Below are positions 36,674 through 44,982 of a stretch of 64,000 nucleotides of DNA, piece by piece. The position numbers and the translations under genes are program-made. The notes under the pieces are model-generated. The model saw only the letters and a program-made list of their open reading frames with translations, ran no database searches and was not told where the DNA came from. The number at the start of each line of letters is the position of its first letter. The first letter of the stretch is position 1. The DNA comes from Caulobacter sp. (GTDB lineage: Bacteria > Pseudomonadota > Alphaproteobacteria > Caulobacterales > Caulobacteraceae), in the NCBI GenBank assembly GCA_028291055.1, contig JAQGIP010000027.1, positions 1 through 64,000 of the forward strand, read 5' to 3'.

Positions 36674-37615
36674 ATGCAGCTGGTCCCCGGTTCGGAGCGT
36701 GTCATCGCAACCTCGGGGGCCAATCCCGTGGAGGGTGTGGTGCGATGGGCGCCGGCCAAGTCGCTGTGGATCGGCGCGATGACGCTGGCGGCCTTGGTGG
36801 CGGGGCCGGTCTTCTTCAGTTGGAGCGGGTTCGCGCTCTTCCTGGTCACCAGCGGCGTCACCCTGTGCTTCGGCCATTCGGTCGGCATGCATCGGCGGCT
36901 GATCCACAACAGCTTCGCCTGTCCCCTCTGGCTGGAACACATCTGCGTCTATTTCGGCGTGCTGGTGGGCATGGCCGGGCCGATCGGCATGACCCGCATC
37001 CACGACCTGCGCGACTGGGCCCAGCGCCAGCCGGACTGCCACGACTTCTTCTGTCATAGGCGCGGCTTCTGGCGCGACGCCTGGTGGCAGCTGCATTGCC
37101 GGCTGCACCTGGATCACCCGCCGGAGTTCAGGCTGGAGCCGCGTCTCGCCGCCGATCGCGTGCATCACTGGATGGAGCGGACGTGGATGTGGCAGCAGCT
37201 GCCCTGGGCGATCCTGTTCTTCCTGCTGGGTGGCTGGAGCTGGGTGATCTGGGGGATTTGCGTGCGCGTGGCGGTCAGCGTCACGGGCCACTGGCTGGTC
37301 GGCCACTACGCCCACCGCGAGGGCCACCAGACCTGGATCGTGGAAGGCGCCGCCGCCCAAGGCCACAACGTCGCCATCGCCGGCCTGATCAGCATGGGCG
37401 AGAGCTGGCACAACAACCACCATGCCTTCCCGGGCTCGGCGAAGCTGGGCCTGCATCCGGGCGAGATCGATCTGGGCTGGCGCCTGCTTCAGATCTTCGA
37501 GGCGATGGGCCTGGCCTGGGACATCCGCACGCCGGAAACCATGCCGCATCGGCCCGCGCTGAAACGGGTGGCCGGACGCGAGGCGGCCGACGGCGCGCGC
37601 GAGGTGATGGGATGA
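36674..37615 (+). CDS. Membrane fatty acid desaturase, variant His box
   Basis: Membrane desaturases use a diiron centre held by three His boxes to insert double bonds in acyl chains. The 313-residue product has box 1 GHSVGMHRRLIH, a box 2 region reading RIHDLRDWAQRQPDCHDFF in place of the usual HRxHH, and box 3 ESWHNNHHAFP. Helices flank these boxes as expected. Such variants exist in acyl-CoA/acyl-lipid desaturases of Proteobacteria. It is coupled by ATGA overlap with the next gene. Confidence 0.82.
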   Translation: MQLVPGSERVIATSGANPVEGVVRWAPAKSLWIGAMTLAALVAGPVFFSWSGFALFLVTSGVTLCFGHSVGMHRRLIHNSFACPLWLEHICVYFGVLVGMAGPIGMTRIHDLRDWAQRQPDCHDFFCHRRGFWRDAWWQLHCRLHLDHPPEFRLEPRLAADRVHHWMERTWMWQQLPWAILFFLLGGWSWVIWGICVRVAVSVTGHWLVGHYAHREGHQTWIVEGAAAQGHNVAIAGLISMGESWHNNHHAFPGSAKLGLHPGEIDLGWRLLQIFEAMGLAWDIRTPETMPHRPALKRVAGREAADGAREVMG

Positions 37616-38982
37616 GCATGCTCGCCTTCCCGTTCAGCCTGCGTGGACGGCTTTCCCGGCTGCCTTATCTCGCCGCCTGCATCACCGTCTTCCTTGCGCA
37701 ATATGCGGCGCTTCTGGCGGCCCATCTGCGTGTGGCCGGGCCAATGACCTATGATTGGCAGTTCTTCCTCATCCCCTTGAGGTCGATGGTCAACACACCC
37801 CTCGCGGCCCAGCCCGTCACAGCCCTTGCCTTGTTGACGGTGTTGCTGCTGAGCGGCTGGACGCTGGCCGCATTGACCTTCCGAAGAGCCGCCGACGCGC
37901 GGGTCGGCGGCATGGCGGCGGCCTGCGCCATCGTGCCCGTGGCGCAAATCCTGGTCATCGCCATCCTGAGCCTGGCGCCCAGCCGCGCGGAGGGGGCCGC
38001 CGAGAGCTTCCCGTCGCGGTCCGATGAGCCCTCCCGGCCGCCTGGAGAAACCGATTGGGTCAGCGCCATCCAGGGGCTGATGGGCGGCTCGGCGCTCACC
38101 CTGGTCGCTGTGGCCCTGGGCGCGCTCGGCTTCGGCAGCTACGGCTACGGCCTGTTCGTCGCGGCGCCCTTCTTCGTAGGCGCCCTGGCGGCCTACCTCG
38201 CCAACCGCAACGGCGCCGTATCGCCGGGCGAAACCCATAGCGCGGTATTCGGCGCCCTCGCGGTCGGCGGCCTGGCCCTGCTTGCCACCGCCCTCGAAGG
38301 CTTTGTCTGCCTGGTGATTGCCATGCCCCTCGCCGCCGGCGCGGCTTTTGTCGGCGGGCTGCTGGGGCGCGCCGCGGCCATCCGGGGCCTGCGCTCACAT
38401 CGCCAGACCCTCGCCAGCCTGGCGATGCTGCCGGCTCTGCTGGCCGCCGAGCCCCTGCTACCGCCCACCGCCGACTTCCAGGTGACGCAGAGCATCGACA
38501 TCGCCGCCCCACCGGAGCGGGTGTGGTCGGCGCTGAGTTCGGATGACGCCATTACAGAGGCGCCGGGCCTGCCGTTCAGCGCGGGCGTCGCCTATGCCAC
38601 GGGCGCGCATTTCGAAGGTCAGGGTGTGGGTGCAACGCGTTTGGGGCTGTTTTCGACCGGCGTTGCCCGCGAGCGCGTGACCGAATGGCGGCCGGGCAAG
38701 GCGCTGGGGTTCGCGGTGTTGAGCGATCCACCCGCCATGCGCGAGATGAGCCCCTACGGCCAGGTCCATGCGCCGCATGTGAAGGGATATTTCCGGACCC
38801 TGGAATCGCGCTTCACGCTGGCGCCGTTGCCCAATGGCCAGACGCGGCTGACCCTGTCCAGCCGGCACAGCCTGAGGCTGGATCCGGCGCTCTATTGGCT
38901 GCCGATCTCAAGCTGGGTCGTACGGCGAGGCGGCGCGCGGGTGCTGGAGCATATCCGGCACAGAGCGCAAGCCCTGCCCTAG
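37612..38982 (+). CDS. Fusion of polytopic membrane domain with SRPBCC domain
   Basis: The 456-residue product starts MSMLAFPFSLRGRLSRLPYL, which resembles DUF805 proteins at the N-terminus. There follow about seven membrane helices to residue 285. The C-terminal part (about 288-450) is an SRPBCC/START-like domain beginning QVTQSIDIAAPPERVWSAL, a hydrophobic ligand-binding fold. The ATG overlaps the desaturase stop. A lipid-handling role is inferred from operon context only. The stop codon TAG forms the first bases of a CTAGAGCG repeat. Confidence 0.7.
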   Translation: MSMLAFPFSLRGRLSRLPYLAACITVFLAQYAALLAAHLRVAGPMTYDWQFFLIPLRSMVNTPLAAQPVTALALLTVLLLSGWTLAALTFRRAADARVGGMAAACAIVPVAQILVIAILSLAPSRAEGAAESFPSRSDEPSRPPGETDWVSAIQGLMGGSALTLVAVALGALGFGSYGYGLFVAAPFFVGALAAYLANRNGAVSPGETHSAVFGALAVGGLALLATALEGFVCLVIAMPLAAGAAFVGGLLGRAAAIRGLRSHRQTLASLAMLPALLAAEPLLPPTADFQVTQSIDIAAPPERVWSALSSDDAITEAPGLPFSAGVAYATGAHFEGQGVGATRLGLFSTGVARERVTEWRPGKALGFAVLSDPPAMREMSPYGQVHAPHVKGYFRTLESRFTLAPLPNGQTRLTLSSRHSLRLDPALYWLPISSWVVRRGGARVLEHIRHRAQALP

Positions 38983-39083
38983 AGCGTTGTCCGCTCCGAT
39001 AGGATCGGAGCGGCGCTCCAGCTATTTGTTTTGTCGCGCTTTTCGGCGGCGAGCCGGTATCCACTTCGCCGGAAAGCGCTCTA
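38980..39083. repeat. CTAGAGCG-ended repeat between convergent genes
   Basis: The element runs from TAGAGCGTTGTCCGCTCCGA to GCCGGAAAGCGCTCTA. It includes ATCGGAGCGGCGCTCC and TTTTGTCGCGCTTTTCGG. The first TAG is the stop of the SRPBCC gene, and the last is the stop of the DUF1465 gene on the other strand. A reverse-complement copy is at 63323-63424 and a half copy at 29027-29070. Confidence 0.8.
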
Positions 39084-39602
39084 GAGCCGCCCGAAGGCGC
39101 TTTGCAGGAGGTTGTGCTGGGCCAGGACCGGGTGGGGGGCTTCCACGGTGTCGGCTTCCAGATACATGCGCCGGTCCAGGTGGCGCACGCGCTCATAGAG
39201 GCGGCCCGATCGGTCCAGCAGGGTCAGCAGGCCGCCGGGCAGATCGACGGCGGCGGGGTCGGGATCGCCCAGGCAGACGGCTTCGGCGCCCAGCCGATAG
39301 CGTTCCTCGCAGGCGGAATGGGGCTCCATGTCGCCCTCACGCACGGCGCGCTGGACCAGCAGCCAGGAGGCCACCTGCATCAGACGGGTGGTGAGGCGCA
39401 TGCTTTCGGAGGCGTAGGCCAAGGCCGCGGCGCGGGACAGAAGCTTGGAATCCTGGCGGCCGCCCCCGTCCAGATAGGCGGCGGTCTCTTCGACCAGCTC
39501 CATGCCTTCCTGGAAGGTGCGCTCGAACAGCTCCGAGCGCGCGAAGTCCTGGATCACGCCGGCGCGCCAGGGCGCGGACGCCGATTCCAAAAGATCGCTC
39601 AT
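39081..39602 (-). CDS. DUF1465 family protein
   Basis: DUF1465 proteins are conserved in alphaproteobacteria; several are thought to tie into cell-cycle control. The 173-residue product starts MSDLLESASAPWRAG and is mostly helical, with LLSRAAALAYASESMRLTTRLMQVASWLL in the middle and a C-terminal YERVRHLDRRMY. The ATG at 39602 is preferred; seven more residues upstream to 39623 are optional. A DUF1192 gene lies 109 bases upstream in the same direction, the usual neighbour. Confidence 0.85.
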   Translation of the reverse strand: MSDLLESASAPWRAGVIQDFARSELFERTFQEGMELVEETAAYLDGGGRQDSKLLSRAAALAYASESMRLTTRLMQVASWLLVQRAVREGDMEPHSACEERYRLGAEAVCLGDPDPAAVDLPGGLLTLLDRSGRLYERVRHLDRRMYLEADTVEAPHPVLAQHNLLQSAFGRL

Positions 39603-39711
39603 GACGCTTCGCCCCTGCAACACGACAGGACCCGCCCATCCAGCCTGCGGACTGCAATGCCCGTGCCAAACGTAAACGGCCTCTCGTGATCCCCCTTAAC
39701 CCTAAGGTCCT

Positions 39712-39924
39712 TTAACTTTCGCTACTGCCGAAGTTGAACAGCGCGTCGGCCGCCGAGCGACCGGACTTCTTCTTCTCGAGCTGCGCGCGGGTGCGCGCGA
39801 TCTCGCTCTGCAAGGCCTCGATCCGGTCCTCTAGATCGATCACCCCATAGAGCTCGAGGTCCTCCCTGCTGACCTGCAACAACGGGTCGCCGCTGAACGT
39901 GCGCGGCTCGGCCGGATCTTCCAT
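39712..39924 (-). CDS. DUF1192 family small protein
   Basis: The 70-residue product has an acidic head (MEDPAEPRTF), the conserved DLELYGVIDLEDRIEAL and a helix EIARTRAQLEKKKSGRSAAD, ending LFNFGSSES. This matches DUF1192, a short coiled-coil family found beside DUF1465 in Caulobacterales and Rhizobiales. Function is unknown. It is divergent from the quinone oxidoreductase gene. Confidence 0.88.
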   Translation of the reverse strand: MEDPAEPRTFSGDPLLQVSREDLELYGVIDLEDRIEALQSEIARTRAQLEKKKSGRSAADALFNFGSSES

Positions 39925-40008
39925 CGCCTGGTCTCCCTATGCCGGAGCCTTGAGGGCGGCTATCTGAACCCCTTAAAGCCCGCCCGCGCAAGTCTGAGGA
40001 GAACCGCC

Positions 40009-40986
40009 ATGATCTCTGGATCGATGTCCGCCATCAATATCGAAGGCGGCAAGGGGCCGGCCGAGAACCTGGAGGCGGTGCAGGCCCAGACGCCGGTTCC
40101 CGCCGAGGGACAGATCCTGATCCAGGTTAAGGCGGCGGGCGTGAACCGCCCCGACCTGCTGCAACGGGCCGGCTACTATCCGCCGCCGCCCGGCGCGCCG
40201 GCGACCCTGGGCCTGGAGGTCGCGGGTATTGTCGTCAAGGCGGCGGGGCGCTGGAAGGAGGGCGATAAGGTCTGCGCCCTGCTCGGCGGCGGCGGCTATG
40301 CGGAATATGCGGCGGTGGATGCGCGCCACGCCCTGCCCATCCCCGAGGGCGTCGACTTCATCCATGCGGCGGGCCTGCCGGAGACGGTGTTCACGGTCTA
40401 TGCCAACGTCTTCGAGCACGGGGCCTTGAAGGCCGGCGAGACGCTGCTGGTGCATGGGGCGACGTCGGGCATCGGCACGACGGCGATCCAGATGGCCAAG
40501 GCGGCCGGCGCGAAGGTGATCGCCACGGCGCGCGGCGCGGACAAGGCGGCCCAGGCCAAGGCGCTGGGGGCCGACATCGCGGTGGATGCTTCCACGCAAG
40601 ATTTCGCCGAGGCGGCAAAGGCCGCCGGGGGCGTGGACGTGGTGCTGGACATGGTCGGCGCCAGCTATTTCGACAAGAACCTGGATGCGCTGAACGTGGG
40701 CGGGCGGATCGTCTACATCGCCTCGCTGGGCGGGCCGGTGATCGAGGTTCCCATCATGCGCATCATGCAAAAGCGCGCGGTGCTGACGGGATCGACCCTG
40801 CGGCCGCGCTCGGCCGACGAGAAGGCGAGGATCGCCGCCGAGGTCGAGCGGGTGGTGTGGCCCTGGGTCGCGGCCGGCAAGGTGAAGGCCATCGTCGACA
40901 AGACCTTCCCCCTGCACGAAGCCGGCAAGGCGCATGCCTTCCTGGAGAGCGGGGCGCTGGTGGGCAAGGTGGTGCTGACGATCTGA
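40009..40986 (+). CDS. NAD(P)H-quinone oxidoreductase, MDR family
   Basis: This belongs to the zinc-free quinone oxidoreductase branch (PIG3/QOR type) of medium-chain dehydrogenases. The 325-residue product has the substrate domain with GVNRPDLLQRAGYYPPPPG, then the Rossmann motif VHGATSGIGTTAIQMAK near residue 150, and DVVLDMVGASYF. The Cys/His residues that bind catalytic zinc in alcohol dehydrogenases are absent. Substrate is not determinable. Confidence 0.92.
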   Translation: MISGSMSAINIEGGKGPAENLEAVQAQTPVPAEGQILIQVKAAGVNRPDLLQRAGYYPPPPGAPATLGLEVAGIVVKAAGRWKEGDKVCALLGGGGYAEYAAVDARHALPIPEGVDFIHAAGLPETVFTVYANVFEHGALKAGETLLVHGATSGIGTTAIQMAKAAGAKVIATARGADKAAQAKALGADIAVDASTQDFAEAAKAAGGVDVVLDMVGASYFDKNLDALNVGGRIVYIASLGGPVIEVPIMRIMQKRAVLTGSTLRPRSADEKARIAAEVERVVWPWVAAGKVKAIVDKTFPLHEAGKAHAFLESGALVGKVVLTI

Positions 40987-40998
40987 CGCCAATGCGGG

Positions 40999-41211
40999 CC
41001 TCCCCAGGCGAGCTTGCAGCGAGCCGGCGGGGGAGGTGCGCCGAAGGCGCGGAGGGGCTTACCGAGTCGGCGAATATTCGCGTTCTGGCGCTGGGGCCGA
41101 TGACGTCACTAAGTCAGGCGCCAGAACGCGCCCACCCTTTGGCTCGGTAAGCCCCTCCGGCGCTCCGCGCCACCTCCCCCGCCGGTCCGCTTGGGCGGAC
41201 CTGGGGAGGAC
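40999..41211. repeat. Long inverted repeat, CCTCCCCA family (copy 5)
   Basis: This element fills two thirds of the 333-base gap before trcR. It has outer arms CCTCCCCAGGCGAGC / CTGGGGAGGA and inner arms TTACCGAGTC / GCTCGGTAA and GTTCTGGCGC / GCGCCAGAAC. It matches 12841-13077 arm for arm. The rest of the gap holds the trcR leader. Confidence 0.85.
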
Positions 41212-41222
41212 ACGCGGTTTCC

Positions 41223-41296
41223 GATAAGTCCGTTCCCTTCTTATCAGAACGCGATTATAGGAAACGCCTAGACCCCGCCCGGCCGCAAGGCCGGGC
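41223..41296 (+). promoter_or_regulatory. Dyad and GNRA hairpin in the trcR leader
   Basis: GATAAG-N11-CTTATC (41223-41245) is followed by an AT-rich GATTATAGG, a possible -10. A perfect 8-bp stem GCCCGGCC-GCAA-GGCCGGGC (41277-41296) with a GNRA tetraloop then ends 23 bases before the ATG. Together they look like a promoter operator and a 5'-UTR structure. Confidence 0.5.
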
Positions 41297-41319
41297 GCCT
41301 TCGTTTCTGGGATACAGTC

Positions 41320-42009
41320 ATGGCCGATCCGATCCTCATGCCCAAGGCCACCGCCGTCTGGCTGGTGGACAACACCTCGCTTACCTTCGAGCAGATCGCC
41401 GATTTCGCGGGCCTGCACCCGCTGGAAGTCAAAGGCATCGCCGACGGTGAAGTGGCGCGCGACATCCGCGGCGCCGACCCCATCGCCAACGGCCAGCTGA
41501 CCCGCGAAGAGCTGGACCGGGCCGGCGCCAACGACAAATACCGCATGGTCGCCCAGAAGAGCCGCCACGCCGAGCTGCTGAAGCCGCAGAAAAAGGCCCC
41601 ACGCTACACCCCCGTGTCGCGCCGCCAGGACCGTCCGGACGCCATCGCCTGGTTCATCCGCAACCACCCGGAAATCGCCGACAGCCAGGTCGCCAAGATC
41701 CTGGGCACGACGAAGGCCACCATCGAGCAGGTGCGCGACCGCACACACTGGAACAGCGCCAACATCAAGCCGGTCGACCCGGTCAGCCTGGGCCTGGTGA
41801 TGCAGCTGGAGCTCGACGCGCTGGTCAAGAAGGCGGCCGACAAGAAGGCCAAGGACGACGCCAAGAAGGGCATCACCGCCCCCGAGGGCGCGACCCTGCT
41901 GCCGGCCAGCCAGACCGGCGCCTCCGCGCCCGACGCCGAGCCCGAGCATGACGACCATGCCGAGGCGGAGGCGCCCGAAGAGCGCTACGAAGACGACGAC
42001 GAGGACTAG
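41320..42009 (+). CDS. trcR: DUF1013 cell-cycle transcriptional regulator, TrcR-like
   Basis: DUF1013 proteins are alphaproteobacterial regulators; TrcR is the Caulobacter/Sinorhizobium representative tied to cell-cycle genes. The 229-residue product has two helix-turn-helix-like units, at about residues 10-45 (TAVWLVDNTSLTFEQIADFAG) and 100-150 (AIAWFIRNHPEIADSQVAKILG and TIEQVRDRTHW), then a Lys-rich stretch and a highly acidic tail. The N-terminal half is strongly conserved in the family. DNA targets are not determinable. Confidence 0.88.
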   Translation: MADPILMPKATAVWLVDNTSLTFEQIADFAGLHPLEVKGIADGEVARDIRGADPIANGQLTREELDRAGANDKYRMVAQKSRHAELLKPQKKAPRYTPVSRRQDRPDAIAWFIRNHPEIADSQVAKILGTTKATIEQVRDRTHWNSANIKPVDPVSLGLVMQLELDALVKKAADKKAKDDAKKGITAPEGATLLPASQTGASAPDAEPEHDDHAEAEAPEERYEDDDED

Positions 42010-42019
42010 ACATTCAACA

Positions 42020-42165
42020 CTCCGCTCATCCCGGCGAAAGCCGGGACCCATGCGGAGTCGAATGAGTAAGGCGGCAGCTCTGGCGGACGGCCTCGGTCGC
42101 TTTCAGCGCGAGCGAGAACCACGCTCCACCCTATGGGTCCCGGATTTCGCCGGGATGAGCGGAGC
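42020..42165. repeat. CATCCCGG inverted repeat downstream of trcR
   Basis: CTCCGCTCATCCCGGCGAAA and its complement ending CGCCGGGATGAGCGGAG flank a second pair, GGGACCCATG / CTATGGGTCCC. The ends resemble the GTCATCCCCGG repeats at 15149 and 28881 (CCC...GGGACCCATG), so it may be a divergent relative. Confidence 0.7.
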
Positions 42166-42176
42166 GTGGAAGCTGG

Positions 42177-42350
42177 CTAGTGCGCCCGCGCCCTCAGGCC
42201 CTCTATCTGCTCCTTGAGCTTTAGCTTCTTCCGCTTGAGCTCCGCGACCCTGAGGTCGTCGGATGCGGGGTGCTTCATCTCATCCTGGATCGCGCGGTCG
42301 ATGTTCTGGTGACGGGAACCGAGTTCGCGGATGCGGGCTTCGATGGCCAT
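42177..42350 (-). CDS. YdcH/DUF465 small protein
   Basis: The 57-residue product, MAIEARIRELGSRHQNIDR onward, has the DUF465 pattern: an N-terminal helix with RHQNIDRAI and a second helix with LRVAELKRKKLKLKEQI. These are short helical hairpins of unknown role. AGGAG lies ten bases upstream of the ATG. A larger frame on the other strand at 42270-42524 has no family character. A second YdcH-like gene lies at 43649. Confidence 0.82.
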   Translation of the reverse strand: MAIEARIRELGSRHQNIDRAIQDEMKHPASDDLRVAELKRKKLKLKEQIEGLRARAH

Positions 42351-42542
42351 AGGGATGTCGCTCCTGGCTTTTTGCGCATTCAGGCCGAGCGGTTCCGGAG
42401 TCAGTCACCGGACTCGCCGTCGCTGAACATTCACAGTGAACACCCGCTGCTTGCGGCTGTCAGATCACATATGATTGCTCTGAAGCGGCGGAACAGTGGC
42501 GCCCATCTTGCGCGCACGGGCTGAAACGGAAGCAGGCAACGG

Positions 42543-43148
42543 ATGGCGAGCGGCGAACTTTCCAGGCTGGTGGTGGGCATTTCCGGCGCCTCGGGAGTGG
42601 TCTATGGCCTGCGCGTGCTGGACGCCTGCCGCGAGCTGGGGGTGGAGAGCCACCTGATCCTGTCGCGGGCCGCGGCGCTGACCCTGGCCCAGGAGAGCGA
42701 CCTCACCATCGCCGACGTCCAGGCCAAGGCCAGCGTGGTCCACAAGGTCGGCGACATCGGCGCGTCGGTGGCGTCCGGCTCGTTCAGGACGCTGGGCATG
42801 ATCATCGCCCCCTGCTCGGTGCGCACCATGAGCGAGATCGCCAGCGGGGTGACCTCGTCCCTGCTGACACGGGCCGCCGACGTTTCCCTGAAGGAGCGGC
42901 GCAACCTGGTGCTGATGGTGCGCGAAACGCCCCTGCACCTGGGCCACCTGCGCACCATGGTGAAGCTGGCCGAGATGGGCGCGGTGATCGCGCCGCCCCT
43001 GCCGGCCTTCTACGCCAAGCCGGCCAGCCTGGCGGAGATGGTCGACCAGTCGGTGGGCCGGGCGCTCGACCTGTTCGGCCTGTCCTGGCGGCCGGTGAAG
43101 CGCTGGGGCGAGGATTTGCAGACGATCAGTAGCGGTGGCGATCAATGA
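42543..43148 (+). CDS. ubiX: Flavin prenyltransferase UbiX
   Basis: UbiX attaches dimethylallyl phosphate to FMN to make the prenyl-FMN cofactor of UbiD decarboxylase in ubiquinone synthesis. The 201-residue product has the VVGISGASGVVYGLRVLDA nucleotide motif, LSRAAALTL, IIAPCSVRTMSEIASG, and RRNLVLMVRETPLH, all diagnostic. Its stop overlaps the next gene's start (ATGA). No ubiD is in the window. Confidence 0.95.
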   Translation: MASGELSRLVVGISGASGVVYGLRVLDACRELGVESHLILSRAAALTLAQESDLTIADVQAKASVVHKVGDIGASVASGSFRTLGMIIAPCSVRTMSEIASGVTSSLLTRAADVSLKERRNLVLMVRETPLHLGHLRTMVKLAEMGAVIAPPLPAFYAKPASLAEMVDQSVGRALDLFGLSWRPVKRWGEDLQTISSGGDQ

Positions 43149-43585
43149 CCCTTTGGGACTGGACCCTGGCGGCCTATGGCCGACCCGATGTGCCGCAGGC
43201 CTGCCTGCATCTGCAGGACGACCATGGGCTGAACACCTCGCTGCTGCTGTGGTCGGTGTGGGCCGGGGCGAGCGACGCCGGGCTGATGGCCAAGGCGGCG
43301 GCCATGGCCAAACGCTGGGATGACGAGGTGCTGTGGCCGCTGCGCAATGCGCGACGGGCGTTGAAGGCCCGGATGCCGGACGTGGACGACGCCGCCCGCG
43401 AAGGCCTGCGCGAGGATGTGAAGGCCGCCGAACTGCGCGCCGAACGGGTGCTGATGGAAAGCCTGGAGGCGCTCAGCAAGCCGCATGAAGCCGACCCGGT
43501 GCTGGCCCTGGAAGCCGCCTGCGCCGCCTGGGGGACCCAGCCGCCGCTGGAGTCGCTGGAGCGGCTGGCGGCGGCGCTGCGTTGA
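43145..43585 (+). CDS. TIGR02444 family protein
   Basis: Function unknown. The 146-residue product has the family pattern MTLWDWTLAAYGRPDVPQACLHLQDDHGLNTSLLLW, then a helical body with RALKARMPDVDD. It is cytoplasmic and lacks cofactor motifs. The ATG overlaps the ubiX stop, so it is cotranslated with it. Genes of this family occur near ubiX or in respiratory contexts in other proteobacteria. Confidence 0.85.
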   Translation: MTLWDWTLAAYGRPDVPQACLHLQDDHGLNTSLLLWSVWAGASDAGLMAKAAAMAKRWDDEVLWPLRNARRALKARMPDVDDAAREGLREDVKAAELRAERVLMESLEALSKPHEADPVLALEAACAAWGTQPPLESLERLAAALR

Positions 43586-43648
43586 CGGTCCTTTACGAAA
43601 GAATCGGCTCTGCTAAAGGTCGCGACCTCTAGTTTGGGCAATAGCAGC

Positions 43649-43873
43649 ATGAACGACCACGATGGCTTGGTATCGCTGCCGGACGGAGAGATCCGCGCGC
43701 GCCTGATGCTGCTGCGCCAGCAGCACCAGGATCTCGATTCCGCCGTCAGCGCCCTGGAGGCGCGGCCGCGCATCGACCAGCTCCAGATCGCGCGGCTGAA
43801 GCGCCAGAAGCTGCTGCTGAAGGATCAGATCACCCAGCTGGAAAACCAGCTGAGGCCTGACATCATCGCCTAG
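43649..43873 (+). CDS. YdcH/DUF465 small protein
   Basis: The 74-residue product has the DUF465 helical hairpin with MLLRQQHQDLDSAVSAL and LQIARLKRQKLLLKDQIT. The ATG at 43649 is used; a TTG at 43634 would add five residues. It follows the TIGR02444 gene by 63 bases. Role unknown, with a second copy at 42177-42350. Confidence 0.82.
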   Translation: MNDHDGLVSLPDGEIRARLMLLRQQHQDLDSAVSALEARPRIDQLQIARLKRQKLLLKDQITQLENQLRPDIIA

Positions 43874-43884
43874 AGCCGACGCCC

Positions 43885-44982
43885 CTAGGCCGGATCGAAC
43901 ATGATCACCGAGCGCGCCAGTTCGCCGCGCCGCAGTTCGTCGAAGGCGTCGTTGATCTGGTCCAGCTTGATGCGTTGCGAGATCATCTGGTCCAGGTGCA
44001 GCTTGCCCGACATGTAGAAGTCCACCAGCCGGGGCATGTCGACCGGGAAGCGGTTGGAACCCATCAGTGAGCCCTGGATCTTCTTCTCGCCCAGGAAGTC
44101 CGCGCCGTGCAGCTCGATCATGGTGCCCACCGGGATCATGCCGATGATGTTGGCGGTGCCGCCCCGGCGCAGCATCTTGAAGGCCTGTTCGGCGGTCTGC
44201 TTCAGGCCGATGGCCTCGAAGGAGTGGTGGACGCCGCCGTTGGTCATGTCGATGACCTGCTTGACCGGGTCGCCTTCGCTGGCGTCGATCACGTCGGTGG
44301 CGCCGAACATCTTGGCCAGGTTCAGCTTGGAGCCCTGGCGGTCGATGGCGATGATGCGCCCGGCCCCGGCGATCGCCGCGCCATTGATGGCGGCCAGGCC
44401 CACGCCGCCGCAGCCGATCACGGCCACGGTCTCACCGGCGCGCACGCTGGAGGTCTGCACCACCGCGCCCACGCCCGTGGTCACCGAGCAGCCGATCAGG
44501 GCGGCGCGGTCGAGCGGCATGTCCTTGCGGATGGCCACGCAGGCGTGCTCGTGGATCAGCATCTGCTCGGCGAAGGACGACAGGTTGAGGAACTGGTTCA
44601 TCACCGGGGCGGCGCCGTCCTCGCGGAACAGGCGCGGCTCGTCGCCCTTGTTGCGGCGGGTCTCGGGACTGACGCAACGCGCCATGTGGCCGGTGATGCA
44701 GTGTTCGCAGTGGCCGCAGAAGGCCGACAGGCAGGTGATGACGTGGTCGCCGACCTTCACGGTGCGTACTTCGGAGCCGACCTGCTCGACCACGCCCGCG
44801 CTCTCGTGGCCCAGGACGGCCGGCAGAGGGTGAGGGTAGGAGCCTTCGACGAAGTGGAGGTCGGAGTGGCAGACACCGGCGGCCACGGTGCGGATCAGCA
44901 CCTCGTGCGGGCCGGGCTTGTTGATGCGGACATCCTCGATCTGCATGGGCTTACCCACTTCGCGCAGCACAGCAGCCTTCAT
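43885..44982 (-). CDS. Zinc-dependent alcohol dehydrogenase
   Basis: The enzyme is a medium-chain dehydrogenase near the class III/NDMA-type branch. The 365-residue product has catalytic zinc ligands in GVCHSDLHF and LGHESAGVV, four structural-zinc Cys in CLSAFCGHCEHCITGHMARC (the last two overlap), and the Rossmann VIGCGGVGLAAING. The start at 44982 follows GGGAGAT; ATGs at 44991 and 45027 are less likely. Substrate cannot be inferred. It is divergent from the tandem esterases. Confidence 0.92.
   Translation of the reverse strand: MKAAVLREVGKPMQIEDVRINKPGPHEVLIRTVAAGVCHSDLHFVEGSYPHPLPAVLGHESAGVVEQVGSEVRTVKVGDHVITCLSAFCGHCEHCITGHMARCVSPETRRNKGDEPRLFREDGAAPVMNQFLNLSSFAEQMLIHEHACVAIRKDMPLDRAALIGCSVTTGVGAVVQTSSVRAGETVAVIGCGGVGLAAINGAAIAGAGRIIAIDRQGSKLNLAKMFGATDVIDASEGDPVKQVIDMTNGGVHHSFEAIGLKQTAEQAFKMLRRGGTANIIGMIPVGTMIELHGADFLGEKKIQGSLMGSNRFPVDMPRLVDFYMSGKLHLDQMISQRIKLDQINDAFDELRRGELARSVIMFDPA

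Noticed and set aside
39696..39715. Possible CtrA box (two TTAA motifs)
   Set aside because: The spacing is 12 bases, not the 7 needed for TTAA-N7-TTAA.
42270..42524. 84-residue plus-strand frame
   Set aside because: It overlaps the recognised YdcH-type gene on the other strand and has no motif or good ribosome site.
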